Source: Theocolax elegans (Eukaryota; Arthropoda; Insecta; Hymenoptera; Cerocephalidae). Taken from it: a stretch of 64,000 nt of DNA. This document shows positions 40,901 through 52,327 of this stretch, piece by piece. The stretch spans positions 89,369,986-89,433,985 of the forward strand of contig CM047426.1 in NCBI GenBank assembly GCA_026168455.1, in the 5' to 3' direction. Positions within the stretch are counted from its first letter, which is position 1, and every line of letters begins with the position of its first letter. The notes under the pieces were generated by a model that did no database searches, was not told the origin of the DNA, and saw only the letters and a list, made by a program, of their open reading frames with translations. The position numbers and the translations under genes are program-made.

Positions 40901-43900
40901 TATCCATCCTACGATGATTATGGAATATTATAAATGATTTGGGCACATTTTGCTGGACTCACGAATCTCCTGCGTTAACTATGACTAACGACCATTATCA
41001 TGAACGAATTATACAAATCGATAATTTAAACTTAATCCGAATGTCCGAAAATCCCCTTCATTTTGGATTTAAATTCGGATGTTTCATGCAAATAGTGTAA
41101 AGTCGTATGGTCTTGTTTCTGACAGATACACCTTCTGTCAAAAATGTTTCAACGACATTCCCGGCGATACGGTGACGCTAGGAGACGATCCTACTCAGCC
41201 ACAAACGTAAGTAACTTTTACGTATTTTACCTTCGAGATGAGGTCTTTGTATTAACTTGTACAGTTAGTCATTTGATCTGTATCTCGGAGTTTCTTGTTC
41301 ATTTATAATATTCGCTTAACTTTAATTTAATACTTTTAGTCTCATCAAAAAAGAAGAGTTCCAAGAAATGAAAAATGATCATTTGGAACAAGAGCCGTTT
41401 GTTGTATGCACTGATTGCGGTAGAAAAGTTCACCAGATATGCGTGCTACACATGGAAGCTATTTGGCCGTCAGGGTAAGCTTAAAGAAAATCCCTTGAAA
41501 TATTATTATGTTTTATTCTAGTTTCAAAATTAATAACAAATTTAATATGTTAACAGCTACACTTGTGATAATTGCTTAAAGAAGAAAGGTCAAAAGCGCA
41601 AGGACAACAAGTTCAGCGCAAAACGATTACCTGCGACAAAACTTGGCACGTACATCGAAACACGCGTCAACAATTTCTTGAAAAAGAAGGAGGCAGGCGC
41701 AGGCGAGGTAGCGATTCGCGTCGTAGCTTCGAGCGATAAGGTTGTAGAAGTCAAGCCAGGCATGAGGAGTCGGTTTGTTGAAAATGGCGATATGTCAGGT
41801 GAATTCCCTTACCGAGCGAAGGCACTTTTTGCATTTGAGGAAGTTGATGGCACTGACGTCTGTTTCTTCGGTATGCACGTACAAGAATACGGAAGTGAAT
41901 GCACACCACCTAATACCAGGCGGGTTTATATTGCGTACCTCGACTCGGTGCACTTCTTTAGGCCCAGACAATTTAGGACAGCAGTTTATCATGAGATTTT
42001 GCTCGGCTACCTCGATTATGCTAAGCAGCTTGGGTAAATTTTTTAGTTGTTTTATTCAACGATCTATAAAATCTACATGAAAATATTTTTTAATATTTCA
42101 ATATTGTATTGCAGTTACACTATGGCTCATATTTGGGCTTGTCCGCCCTCGGAAGGTGATGATTATATTTTCCACTGCCATCCTGCAGATCAGAAAATTC
42201 CCAAACCCAAAAGATTACAAGAGTGGTATAAGAAAATGTTGGACAAGGGTATTGTTGAAAGGATTGTGCTGGATTATAAAGTGAGTCAGAACGCTAAATA
42301 TTATTAAAGTATAATTTAGTCTCAGTGTTACCTGTTTGCTAATAATTGCAATCAGATGTCTAGTGAGACTTACAGTAATTAGCTCATATAAAGCCAATAT
42401 TCTTATTTGATTAAAATTTGAACTCGGAATCAATGAGCAATAGATTCTTTAATTTATTTGAATTGAAATACATATATTTGTACTGTATTTTTTATTAGTA
42501 TTTTAGTATGTTTATTTATTTTTGTATTTATTTTATTTTTAGGATATCCTGAAACAAGCAATGGAAGATAAATTATCTTCTGCAGCGGATTTGCCGTACT
42601 TCGAAGGTGACTTTTGGCCTAACGTTCTCGAAGAGAGCATAAAGGAATTGAATCAAGAAGAAGAGGAGAAACGCAAGCAAGCTGAAGCTGCGGAAGCTGC
42701 AGCAGCTGCTAATGCGGTAAATACTGAATCAAAAGATTATAATATTTATTAATTCTTCAGCTTATAATAAACTTTTATTAATGAAAAATTACAGATATAT
42801 TCGCTTTCGGAAGACTCAGAAACTGGACCAGACGGCAAAAAGAAAGGGCAGAAAAAAGCGAAAAAGTCTAACAAATCTAAAGCGAATCAAAGGAAAAACA
42901 GTAAAAAATCTAACACTCCACAAACTGGAAACGATCTCTCGGCTAAAATTTTTGCTACTATGGAGAAGCACAAGGAAGTATTTTTCGTTATTAGACTTCA
43001 CAGTGCTCAAAGTGCTGCCAGCCTAGGGGTAAGTTATAAATCATTAAAATTTAACTTAATAAAATTAAAGTAATTAAATTCTTAATATTGTGCGTTTGTT
43101 ATTGTAGCCAATTCAAGATCCAGATCCAGTTCTTAACTGTGACTTGATGGACGGACGCGATGCTTTCCTCACAATGGCAAAAGAAAAGCATTATGAATTT
43201 TCATCGCTTAGAAGAGCGAAATTTAGTTCCATGTCTATGCTGTACGAGTTGCACAATCAAGGATCAGATAAATTCGTTTATAATTGTAATAAGTGTAGGA
43301 GTCACGTTGAAACGAGGTATCACTGTACTGTGTGCGATGTAAGTATATTTCTTATAATAATATTTCTAAAATAAACAAATTAACGTACTGAATTTGAGCT
43401 TACTATTTTTATTGCTTTCAACATATTTAATACATTATTTCGATAATTGTTCCTTCGCATATTCAGGATTATATATATTTTTCTTTGCAGGACTTCGATT
43501 TGTGTCTAAGTTGTAAAGAAAAAGAAGGTCATCCACATGCTATGGAGAAGCTTGGTTTGGACTTGGACGACGGATCATCGCAGGCCGATGCAAAGCAAGT
43601 CAACCCTACGGTATGTATTTGATTTCGTTTCTATTTAAAATTATTTAAAGTAAGTGCTTTAAAATTATTACGCTGAAACTTACTGTTTATTATATAATAG
43701 CAAAATGTTCTTGGAACGTTTTTACTCGAAAAGCTATAATTAAATATATTTTGTATTATTCAAATATAAAGTTAATTAAACTTTTGTTTTGGTTACAATT
43801 GTAAAAAAGTGCTTGATATTTTAATACATACGAGTATATTAATTTATTAATTTATTTACTTATTTTACATTCAGAAATATAAATCAATAATTGGTATGTT

Positions 43901-46900
43901 CGTATATGAATGTATGTATATATATTCTATATATATATATATAGAATACGTATATATATGTATGTGTACATAATTTTGTAGTATAAAATTTAATGAAACA
44001 CCAAAATTAATATATCTACATATTTTCGTACATATATCAATCAATTGTAAATAAATTTCATAAAATTTATGTATACTGCATGGAAAATACTAAATATTTT
44101 ACAATATGTAAAATATAATAACAATAAGTATGAAAAAGAGGTAACCGTGCATAGTACGTGAATCCAAAGTCGTTGCGCTGGGAAAATGCGTCGTTTTTGA
44201 AGCCAAGATGGCGGAGTCGATAGTATCACGGATCTCTTTTGTATATCTATATCTAGAACATATATAGGTATACAAGTTAAAGTGATAGCGCCATATTGAC
44301 TTGATAACTTTGTACGTTCGTAATGCATAATGTAAATAAATTGTTAATTAAATAACAACTTTTTCGACAGTTTCATAAGTTAAATGATGTTTTATATTAT
44401 AATTTAGTAGAAACTGCATATGTTTAAAAATTTTAATTTGCTAATTGTAAATTTTGTACACATGATATTTATATCTTAATTAAATAACAACAACAATAAT
44501 AATTATAATAATAACATATCTCGGTGAAATCATTAATTGTAGTAGATTAATAACAAACTGTTAAATTAATAATTAATTACTTTAACAATTATTGCATTTA
44601 CTGTTTGACATTGTAGGAAGCCCGAAAGTTGTCGCTACAGAGGTGTATACAGTTGTTGGTGCACGCGTGTCAATGCAAGGATGCAAATTGCCGGTTAGCC
44701 AGCTGCCAGAGAATGAAGAGGATAGTGAATCACATAAGAACTTGCAAAAGGCGTACGGGAGGCTGCTGCCCGAATTGCAAGCAGCTCATCGCTCTTATTT
44801 GTCATCATGCAAGACTTTGTCAGGAAGCGAAATGTTTTGTACCTTTCTGTTACAATATTAAGCAAAAGATCAAGCAGCAGCAGTACCATCAACGAGTACA
44901 ACAGGCACAATCACTCAGGTACATATAAATTTTAAAATTACCTTACTTGCTTAGTTAATTTTAATTTACCGTGAAATTTCATAGCCTTCTTAAACTAAAT
45001 TTGAATATTTATAAAATTATTATTCACCATACAAAAGAAATAATATTTTTGCAAAACTTACACAGTTTGGAAAATCATTATATTGTAAATTCCAGGCGAA
45101 GAATGGCTGTGATGACAAATAACCGCCTGATGGGTTCGGAATCGAGTATGCAATCAGGCCCACCAACGCCGAATCCCTCAATGTCATCTGGCGTGGCTAT
45201 GAAACCAGGTATCAATCCAACATCGTTATCCTCGCCTCATCATCAACCAGGCATCGGTATGAAACCTGGACCTCAAACACCACCCGCCCACGTGCTTCAA
45301 GTTGTGAAGCAAGTACAGGAAGAAGCAGCCAGACAACAAGCACCACATGTTGGTTACGGGAAGGTAACACCATCTGGTGTTGGTGCAGTTGTTGGAGTTG
45401 GCGTCACAGTAGTTGGACAACCGGGTGGTGTTATGCCACCACCGCAAATGCAGAGGCCTATGCCAGTACAAATGGCTAATCCCGCTGGTACACATCTTGC
45501 CTCAATGGACCAATGGACGTCAAGGTATTATCATCAGTTTTGATCAATCTCATTATTTTTCATCTTTAACATCCATACGATCTTTCCTTTTTTAAAAAGT
45601 AGTATTTTTAATTCTCTGTACTAAGAACTAAGGTAAATAATATTGCTCCCATATTTTTAATTCACAAAAGTAGTTTTTTTTATAAATGTATTATAAACTT
45701 AGATGACTGTGTTTTTCACTATCTATTTATCTTCTCTATTTCTTGTACCCATAATTTAAACATTTTTCTTTAAAGAAGTGAATGCATACTTTAATAAATA
45801 TTTGTTTTATATATTTTTTCCGCACATCTTACTTATCTAATTTTTTCAAAATTTAAATACTACAAGTATTAAACAATATTATTGATTAAATATAAATTAT
45901 TGCCAATTAGAAATGTTTATCGTAACTAATAGTAATAAATAAATGGTTAAAAGACTTTTGAAGAAAGTTTTTAAATAAATCTTAATATTAGAACAATACT
46001 AAGAATGAATAAGAATAATGTTAAGAATAAGTTAAATAAATATGAAAATATAAAAATTATTTCTTGATGCTATGTGAGTAAAAGATTTACATGTATATAT
46101 CACGTGATTCTATCCACTTAAATATCTATTCTAAAACTTGTATCATTAGTACTAGCTAAAATAGTATGAATAAAAAAAATTAAGTTAAATAAAATCAAAC
46201 TAATAAAAAACATTTATGTTTTTTAGCAACACAATGTACAGGTACCAGCCGAATGCAGTAATGCAGCAGAATCCGGGCCTGAGGCAGCAGGCGCCGCAAC
46301 TTCTGCAGCAACAGCAGCAACAGCAGCAGCAACAACAACAGCAACAACAACAGCAACAACCACAACAACAAGGCCAACCGATGGGTGGAATGGGAGGTCA
46401 AATGCCCAGACAACCTGGTGTAATCGGTGGTCCAGCCGGTCAGGTTGGCCAGAATGCGGTGGGCAAACAAGCGCTGCAACAATTGATGCAAACCCTCAGG
46501 AGTCCAAATACACCCGAGCAACAGGAACAAATACTTCACATACTCAAAAGCAATCCACCACTTATGTCTGCCTTTATCAAGCAGCGACAAGTGAGTATTA
46601 CAATTGAATTGATTAAAATATTGATTTAACGGGATGTCGGACCCAAATTACAGAAATTTGCACCTTTTAATTAAAAAATTATATCTAAAATAGTAAATTA
46701 AAAATAGTGACAAATTCATACGTATAGCTGAAAGCATAAGGTAGGGTTTAGGGTTTTTAAAAAATTTATTTATTGATTATAAAAATAGTAAAAAATTAGC
46801 ATTTTCTGAGTTCTAACATTCCCTTAAGATATATTTATTATTAATTACCATTATTAATATTTCTAATGTTGTAAGAAAGGTTAAGTTGGGTTAAGTTGTA

Positions 46901-47107
46901 ATTATTTAACTTGCTGTTGAAATATAATATTTGTAAATTTTTATAAAATTCAAAATTTTAAATGTTTTGTAATTGTATAAACATGAATATTATTAAATAC
47001 ATATGCAATACTGATACTGAACTACAATTTTTCCAAAGGCTTTGGCCCTTCAGCAACAGACAGGGCAACGCGGTGGTGCAGGCCCGCTAGGTCCCGGTCA
47101 ATCTCAG

Positions 47108-47139
<32 letters not shown>

Positions 47140-48672
47140 GCAACAACAACAACCTGGATTACACATGATTACGCCCCAGCAACAACAGCAGCAAACGCAA
47201 CAAGGTCGCATGCAAATCCAGGCGATGTTGAACCAGCAGCAGCAGCAGCAACAGCAACAACAGGGTCAACAACAACAGGCACCAAGCGTGCAGCAACAAC
47301 AACAGCAGCAGTGGTACAAACAACAACAAATGCTCTTGATACAGAGGCAGCAACAGCAAGCGGCGGTCGCAGCCGCAGCCGCTGCTGGCTCTCAACCCTT
47401 TACTCAACCATCCGCACCGCCTTATGGTCAACAAAGACCTATTAGGCCACCAATGCTAGGTATTTTTTTTGATAATTAAAATTAACTATTTGTTTATCTA
47501 GTCTTTTATTTTAATACATTTATATTTTAATTTTTCAAAGTGCAAAGATTTTATATTTAACCTACGATGTTTACTTGTAACTACAAGAATTTATATCCAA
47601 ATTACACTTTTTCTTATAAACATTAATATTTTTAAAAATAAAAGTATTTTTATTTAATTATAATTGCTTGATTAAATTCAATGCAATTTAAAGAACTTTT
47701 ATATAGTTTTTGAATACTGTTCATAGTAATATCTATAATGTTAATAAAAAGTTAGGTGAATTTAATTATTTGGACAATTAAATTTATACATCAAGAATTG
47801 GGTGTATAATAGCAGTTACATTTTGAATAATGCTAATGTATAATTTTATCGTATTAATATTCGTAACTCGAAACAGAATATCTTTATAAACATATAACAT
47901 TATACAGTTTTTGAGTAATAATTGCAACCGATTATTAAAAAAATTCTATTTAAAAGTAATTGAATATAGGCAGTATATTTGATTTCAAAGTATTGAATAA
48001 CTAGCAAAATCTGTATATTCCAAAATCGATTAAAATTGTATAAGGTAAGGTCAATGTAGAATGTTTAACGCGGTATAACATTTTCCAGAGATGCTAATCG
48101 ATCGATGTATGCTTGCTATAGGTTATAGCGGATTTAATGAACAGGCGTATGGACAACCAGGTCTCAAACCAACACCACCTCCAGTACCATCGCCTCAAGG
48201 AGTGATGGGTCCGCCTGGAATTTCGTCGGTGCAACAGCAGTTGATGCAGTCGGTGCGTTCGCCACCTCCAATCCGATCACCTCAACCAAATCCGTCGCCG
48301 CGACCGGTACCATCGCCCCGCAACCAGCCAGTTCCGTCGCCACGAGCGAATCCCGTACCTTCGCCGCATCATCACCCGGGTGCGGGTTCCGCGGGTGGTG
48401 CTTCGGCTGGCGGTCACGCAGGTGGTACGCCCACTCATTCGCCGGCACACGAACTTGGTGGTCCGAGCGAAATGATGCTCTCGCAACTAAGCCAGGCGGC
48501 TGGTGCCGTGCAAACAGCACCCGGCTCAGGACCTGGTGGTCACCCCACGGCAATGCCTCATCACCCGTCGCCCGCGGGACCGGGCCAACCCCAGCCCGGA
48601 CCACAGGACCAGGGCGACGTGACGCCTATGACGCCGCAGGACCAGCTCTCCAAATTCGTCGAGGGCTTGTAG
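25907..48672 (+). CDS. CREB-binding protein / p300 histone acetyltransferase (nejire)
   Basis: CBP/p300 is the nuclear co-activator that acetylates histones (H3K27, H3K18) and transcription factors. Coding exons: 25907-25988, 29432-29602 (likely cassette), 32054-32259, 32852-33635, 33780-34085, 34205-34525, 34819-35031, 35464-35821, 36061-36242, 36325-36644, 36756-37049, 37528-37851, 37945-38778, 38863-39020, 41126-41206, 41340-41474, 41557-42033, 42115-42280, 42543-42716, 42795-43028, 43108-43338, 43491-43610, 44617-44918, 45096-45524, 46227-46590, 47039-47459, 48122-48672. All phases close, giving about 2,745 residues. Order: N-terminal [12 protein letters not shown] motif, TAZ1 (about 525-610), KIX (790-870), bromodomain (1365-1480), RING/PHD (1490-1600), HAT (1620-1950) with conserved [13 protein letters not shown] and [10 protein letters not shown] segments and a lysine-rich autoinhibitory-like loop at 42820-42920, ZZ (1985-2035), TAZ2 (2065-2145), NCBD (2376-2422), and C-terminal KFVEGL shared with vertebrate CBP. 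PolyQ tracts lie in the linkers. No frameshift or missing domain is seen. Confidence 0.97.
27270..27870. promoter_or_regulatory. CpG-rich islet in CBP intron 1
   Basis: A GC/CpG-rich block inside the otherwise AT-rich first intron, ending in a long CT-rich tract (27687-27760). Its composition resembles the upstream CBP promoter. ORFs across it on both strands lack domain content. It may be an intronic enhancer or alternative promoter. No start codon compatible with a CBP exon was identified in it. Confidence 0.35.
27687..27760. repeat. CT-rich tract in CBP intron 1
   Basis: Imperfect CT dinucleotide run, equivalent to a GAGA tract on the minus strand. Confidence 0.8.
29432..29602 (+). CDS. 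Q/H-rich cassette exon of CBP
   Basis: 171-bp open exon bounded by an AG (29430-29431) and GT (29603-29604). It accepts the single base left by exon 1 (forming ATG) and donates a single base to the exon at 32054, so both inclusion and skipping keep frame. It encodes 57 residues starting [15 protein letters not shown], then a GGGGSG linker, a Q/H/M-rich segment and [11 protein letters not shown]. Codon use and low-complexity style match other CBP exons, unlike the flanking AT-rich intron. The upstream pyrimidine tract is poor, consistent with regulated use. It lies between the nuclear-localisation-like PPNKRPKL and the [10 protein letters not shown] motif. Confidence 0.7.
33092..33124 (+). repeat. 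PolyQ tract 1 in CBP (11 Q)
   Basis: Eleven glutamine codons, mixed CAA and CAG, between the N-terminal region and TAZ1. Mixed codons interrupt slippage, so the length is probably moderately stable. Confidence 0.9.
36408..36434 (+). repeat. PolyQ tract 2 in CBP (9 Q)
   Basis: Nine glutamines encoded mostly by CAA, just after the KIX domain in the KIX-bromodomain linker. Confidence 0.9.
39021..41125 (+). other. Large CBP intron between bromodomain-side and RING/PHD exons
   Basis: 2.1-kb intron, mostly AT-rich. It carries a small tandem array (about 40367-40416, ACATAT and CTCATAT units) and a GC-richer islet at about 40490-40720. The islet contains a perfect 9-bp inverted repeat (CACGGATTG 40552-40560, CAATCCGTG 40580-40588). 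No coding exon was found. Confidence 0.5.
40367..40416. repeat. Small tandem repeat (ATACATAT/CTCATAT units)
   Basis: Two adjoining short tandem arrays in a CBP intron, including three exact CTCATAT copies. Confidence 0.75.
43923..43948. repeat. 26-bp perfect AT palindrome
   Basis: TATTCTAT and ATAGAATA arms around a TA core form a perfect palindrome within an intron. It is probably a microsatellite-derived cruciform-prone site. Confidence 0.85.
44205..44297. promoter_or_regulatory. Paired YY1/Pho-like sites in a CBP intron
   Basis: AAGATGGCGG at 44205-44214 and, in the opposite orientation, GCGCCATATT at 44288-44297. Both carry the ATGGC/GCCAT core recognised by YY1 (Pho in flies). They sit in the only GC-richer patch of this intron. 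The regulatory role is inference. Confidence 0.35.
46306..46359 (+). repeat. PolyQ tract 3 in CBP (18 Q)
   Basis: Eighteen glutamine codons of mixed CAG and CAA, upstream of the NCBD domain. The longest pure polyQ run in the gene. Confidence 0.9.
47105..47152 (+). repeat. PolyQ tract 4 in CBP (16 Q)
   Basis: Sixteen mixed CAG/CAA codons after the NCBD domain. Further runs follow within the same exon. Confidence 0.9.
47234..47263 (+). repeat. PolyQ tract 5 in CBP (10 Q)
   Basis: Ten glutamine codons, five CAG in a row followed by mixed codons. Part of an exon that is predominantly Q-rich (47039-47459). Confidence 0.9.
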
Positions 48673-49074
48673 TGACCGTGGCTACCGCTGCCGCTTAAAG
48701 CGACGCTGTATACTTTATACATATATAAATACGTTTAGGGCCCGAGGTTTAGGGTTGTCGACAGGTCGGGGGTTTCACCGTGAGAGGCGCCGCCACTCCT
48801 TTTTTATTCTCGCCGACGATGCGCCGAAAATCTCGTTTATATATATATATACGTATATGTGCAAACGCGTATGTGAGCGTGCGTGTGTGTATATGTGCGT
48901 GAATGCGCCGTTTATATGTAGTGTATGTATATGAAGGGGAGAGACATGACGCGAGGCGAACAATTTTTCCTAAAGCGGTTTTTAATCCGCGAGGAGGCTG
49001 AGAAAGGGAGAGAGAGAAAAAGAGCGACGAGGAGATGCGATGATGCCACACATCCTAGCGATTGTCAAATAAAT

Positions 49075-49187
49075 AAATATATACATATATATATATATAT
49101 ATACATACATACATATATAAATATATATACATATATATGTACATATATACATATATAAATATATATACATACGTACATATATATGTT

Positions 49188-49219
<32 letters not shown>

Positions 49220-49220
49220 C
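49075..49220. repeat. TA/CATA/GT compound microsatellite
   Basis: About 145 bases of mixed TA, ACATA and GT units (GT run about 49186-49203) in the CBP 3' UTR. Confidence 0.85.
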
Positions 49221-50841
49221 ACAATATGCATCTACATGCATATCTATAAATTTTTAAGAAAATTGAATACACACTTACACTCAACACACTAATGTTTGTC
49301 ACACCGAGTATGTCTTTGCCGACATCTTTTATTTTTTCCTCAACTCCTGCCCCCCCCCCTCCCCCTTAGGACACGAGAGCACTTGTACACTAATTACAAG
49401 CAAGCAATTTTACTATTCCGAGAATGTCTTTTCTTCTATGCATATATATACACTTTATTTTTTTCCTTGCTGCTGCTAATCGCGCGAGCGCAGATTTAAG
49501 TGAAATCGTACAAATGTGTTGTGTATACTTAACGTTAATTAATTATTGATATTTCAAGAATGATGAAGGAGCAAAATAATACCACTGTAGCGATTATGCA
49601 GTTATTACCATTATGTATATGTATTAAAATATTATTGTAACAAACGAAAAAAATTATCAAAGGTGATGAAATTAAATTCTCGTGCGACGAGAGAGAGAAT
49701 ATGATTAATATAAAAATTTAAAGTTGGATGACAGATCACAAATCCACGTATTGTAATGTTTTAAAAACTATGCTAGAGAGTATAGAAAGAGAGTAATGAA
49801 AAACAAAACAAATAAGTGAACAATTTCGTAAGTGCAACGTAAGAATGGAATAAAGTAATTAAATGCTGAAACTGAGTTTTTAGAACCGCGAATTAATAAG
49901 CGAAAGATGTTAGATCGTAAGGTCATTTGTTATTAAACAAAAAATATAATATAGAACTAATCGCGTCAATCCGTATTACGGATGTGTCGAGAGAAAAAAG
50001 AGAGAGATAGAAATCGTGCGAATGTATGACTGGATATATAAATATATATAAAAGAAAACGGCTTCCTCGGGGCCGTAAAACTTGTAGTAACTATTACATA
50101 AAGAAAATTTTACAAGATTATTACGAATGAAAGAAAACTAATAAATCCGACTAGCTTAGGCATTTCTTCGGCGTTTCTTAATCCGCGAGGGAAGGGCTTA
50201 GCAACAAAAGTGTGTTTGTGCGTATGTGTATGTGTTTCGACAAACGCATCGATGATGTTCGTGCGGCGAGCGCAACCAAATAATTATTAATTATCAGGAG
50301 AGAAAAGTAATGTAACCACGATGACAACAAAAAATGGATGCTACTACGCAAGAACGCAGGCTGCTAATTCGCTAGTGATGATAATTATTAATGACACGGG
50401 AGATTTATTATATATTGAAAAGAAAGCGTGTTGAATTTCATTTTTTGAAGGGAAACGCAAAATCAACTCGGGGGCCTCCTCCCTACGACTTATTGAAAAA
50501 ATTTTTCTTATTCTCTCTTTCTCTCTCTCTCTCTTGTTTCTCCCTTCGAATTTACGTAAGTCTCTCGCTCTTCTTCACTCCACTCCAATTTCCTTACTCT
50601 GTAATACTATGCTCATCCTCAACCCCCTCTCCCTCCAACCGTGTGTGTACAGTCTAACCAAATTGTGTAGCTATAATGATAACTTAGCCAAAACGGTAAC
50701 GGGGGCCCCTTCGTATATCATAACACTCTGTAAATATTTAAAAAAAACTATGAGTACAGTAATAATAATAATTATTATTAATAATTTACCTGTCTATTAT
50801 AAATTTATTGATTATTATTATTATTATATTATTACATTTCA

Positions 50842-50842
<1 letters not shown>

Positions 50843-50880
<38 letters not shown>
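50843..50880. repeat. ATT trinucleotide microsatellite
   Basis: About 38 bases of uninterrupted ATT units in the CBP 3' UTR region. Confidence 0.9.
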
Positions 50881-50884
<4 letters not shown>

Positions 50885-51910
50885 TGATTATTAAAATTAT
50901 TATTGATATAAAATATTGAATCAAGTAATTTACACGCGTACGAAGTATTGTAATATTTTGATGACGAGTCGTGCGGTTGTGTGTGAATGAAAAAACGCGC
51001 AAATCACTCTTTCACTCTTGTTTTTTCCTCGTTTTCATTTTTTATTCGTTATTTTAAGTTAACTTTTATTGGATGATCCCACGAAACGCGACCATGCCAG
51101 TGTATTATATTGGAGGAGAAACTTAATGTAATTTACATTTTTTATCCTTTGTTTAGTTTCTTAGTTTTATTTTAATTTAAATCGAGTATGGTCGATTAAA
51201 AACTATCTCTGTACATTTATACATTATGTCTATTCTAATTATTATTTTTATTATTTCCTTCGTTATCGTATTAAAGAAAGGAACATCATTGGGTTTTTGA
51301 AGAGTGCATTTAAAAATGGGATATCAGGATGAGAGAGAGTGCAAAAGTTTCTTCAATCGACAGTGAGAAATAAAATTTCCAGTGCGATGAAAAGTATAGT
51401 GCTTTATAAATCAATTTACCATTGATGTTCGAATAATGTGAAAATAAGAAAAGAATCATTGTTTTTTTTCCTTCGCTGTACAAATGTCTTATCTATTATT
51501 ATTTTTTCTTCTTTTTTATCTTTAGAAGTGTTTTCAGGTCTCTGATGACTACTTTTTTTTTAATAAAAGAGAAAATATATATTATGAAGAAAATATCACG
51601 TACATACTTATTGAGAGTTGCAATGGAATGGAGTTCGCGCGTCTATCGAGTCTCAAAAGACTAAAGAAACTGAAAAAGAACGATCTTAGAATGTAGAAAC
51701 GTCGATCGAACGACCAATTCTGCGTGCGTGAACGATCCAGCGAGAAGAGATGAAATGACAGTTAGCTCATTTACAATGTGCATGATGAACTTCTTCCTAA
51801 AAAACATAAAAGAAATGAACTAGGACAGTTTATGACGCAAGTACAAGTAGACTCGACAGTGTTTTACATAAAGAAAAAAACTCTTACCTTTGTAAAAATG
51901 TAAGCCGATA

Positions 51911-51958
51911 AATAAAGTTTTGTTAATTTAACGATATAAATTTTATCGTTGTTAAATT
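51911..51958 (+). terminator. Candidate CBP poly(A) signal followed by a hairpin
   Basis: AATAAA at 51911-51916 is followed within nine bases by a 12-bp stem (51925-51936 with 51944-51958, one 3-base bulge, 7-base loop). Assigned as the distal end of CBP by motif and position only. Confidence 0.4.
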
Positions 51959-52293
51959 GACAAAATTTCCTTGTCTTTTGTTAGGTGAAGAAGAACTTGC
52001 TTTATTTTGCGTTTTATAATAACTTTTCAATATCACATGAGAAAAGGCTAACATTCTTTTTATATGGAACATTAGCTTTATAAAATGCAATTTAAGTTAT
52101 TTATTGTATGAAAGTGATTGCAATAATTATTCTTAATAAAAACATTAAAAAATTTTATCGTATTAATAATTGCAATAGTTTTTATTACTCGATCTAATCA
52201 ATGCGTTCAGTTATTCTGAAATTATATACATTCTCATACAGCTATACATACACACACATATATATCTATATGCGTGTATATATATATGTATGC

Positions 52294-52327
<34 letters not shown>

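Larger units (their letters stand above)
43611..44616 (+). other. 1-kb CBP intron between ZZ and TAZ2 exons
   Basis: AT-rich intron holding a 26-bp perfect palindrome at 43923-43948 and a short GC-richer patch at about 44140-44300 with two YY1/Pho-type GCCAT cores. No coding exon was seen. Confidence 0.5.
48673..51930 (+). other. Probable CBP 3' UTR
   Basis: Non-coding, moderately AT-rich, with many microsatellites. A first AATAAA cluster occurs at about 49068-49076 and a stronger candidate at 51911-51916, giving a 3' UTR of up to about 3.2 kb. Long 3' UTRs are common for CBP genes. The exact end is inferred. ORFs here, on both strands, follow repeats such as CA/TA runs. Confidence 0.5.

Noticed and set aside
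48749..49302. Minus-strand ORFs after the CBP stop
   Set aside because: Their sequence is mostly Y/I/H/T translated from TA and CA microsatellites in the CBP 3' UTR.
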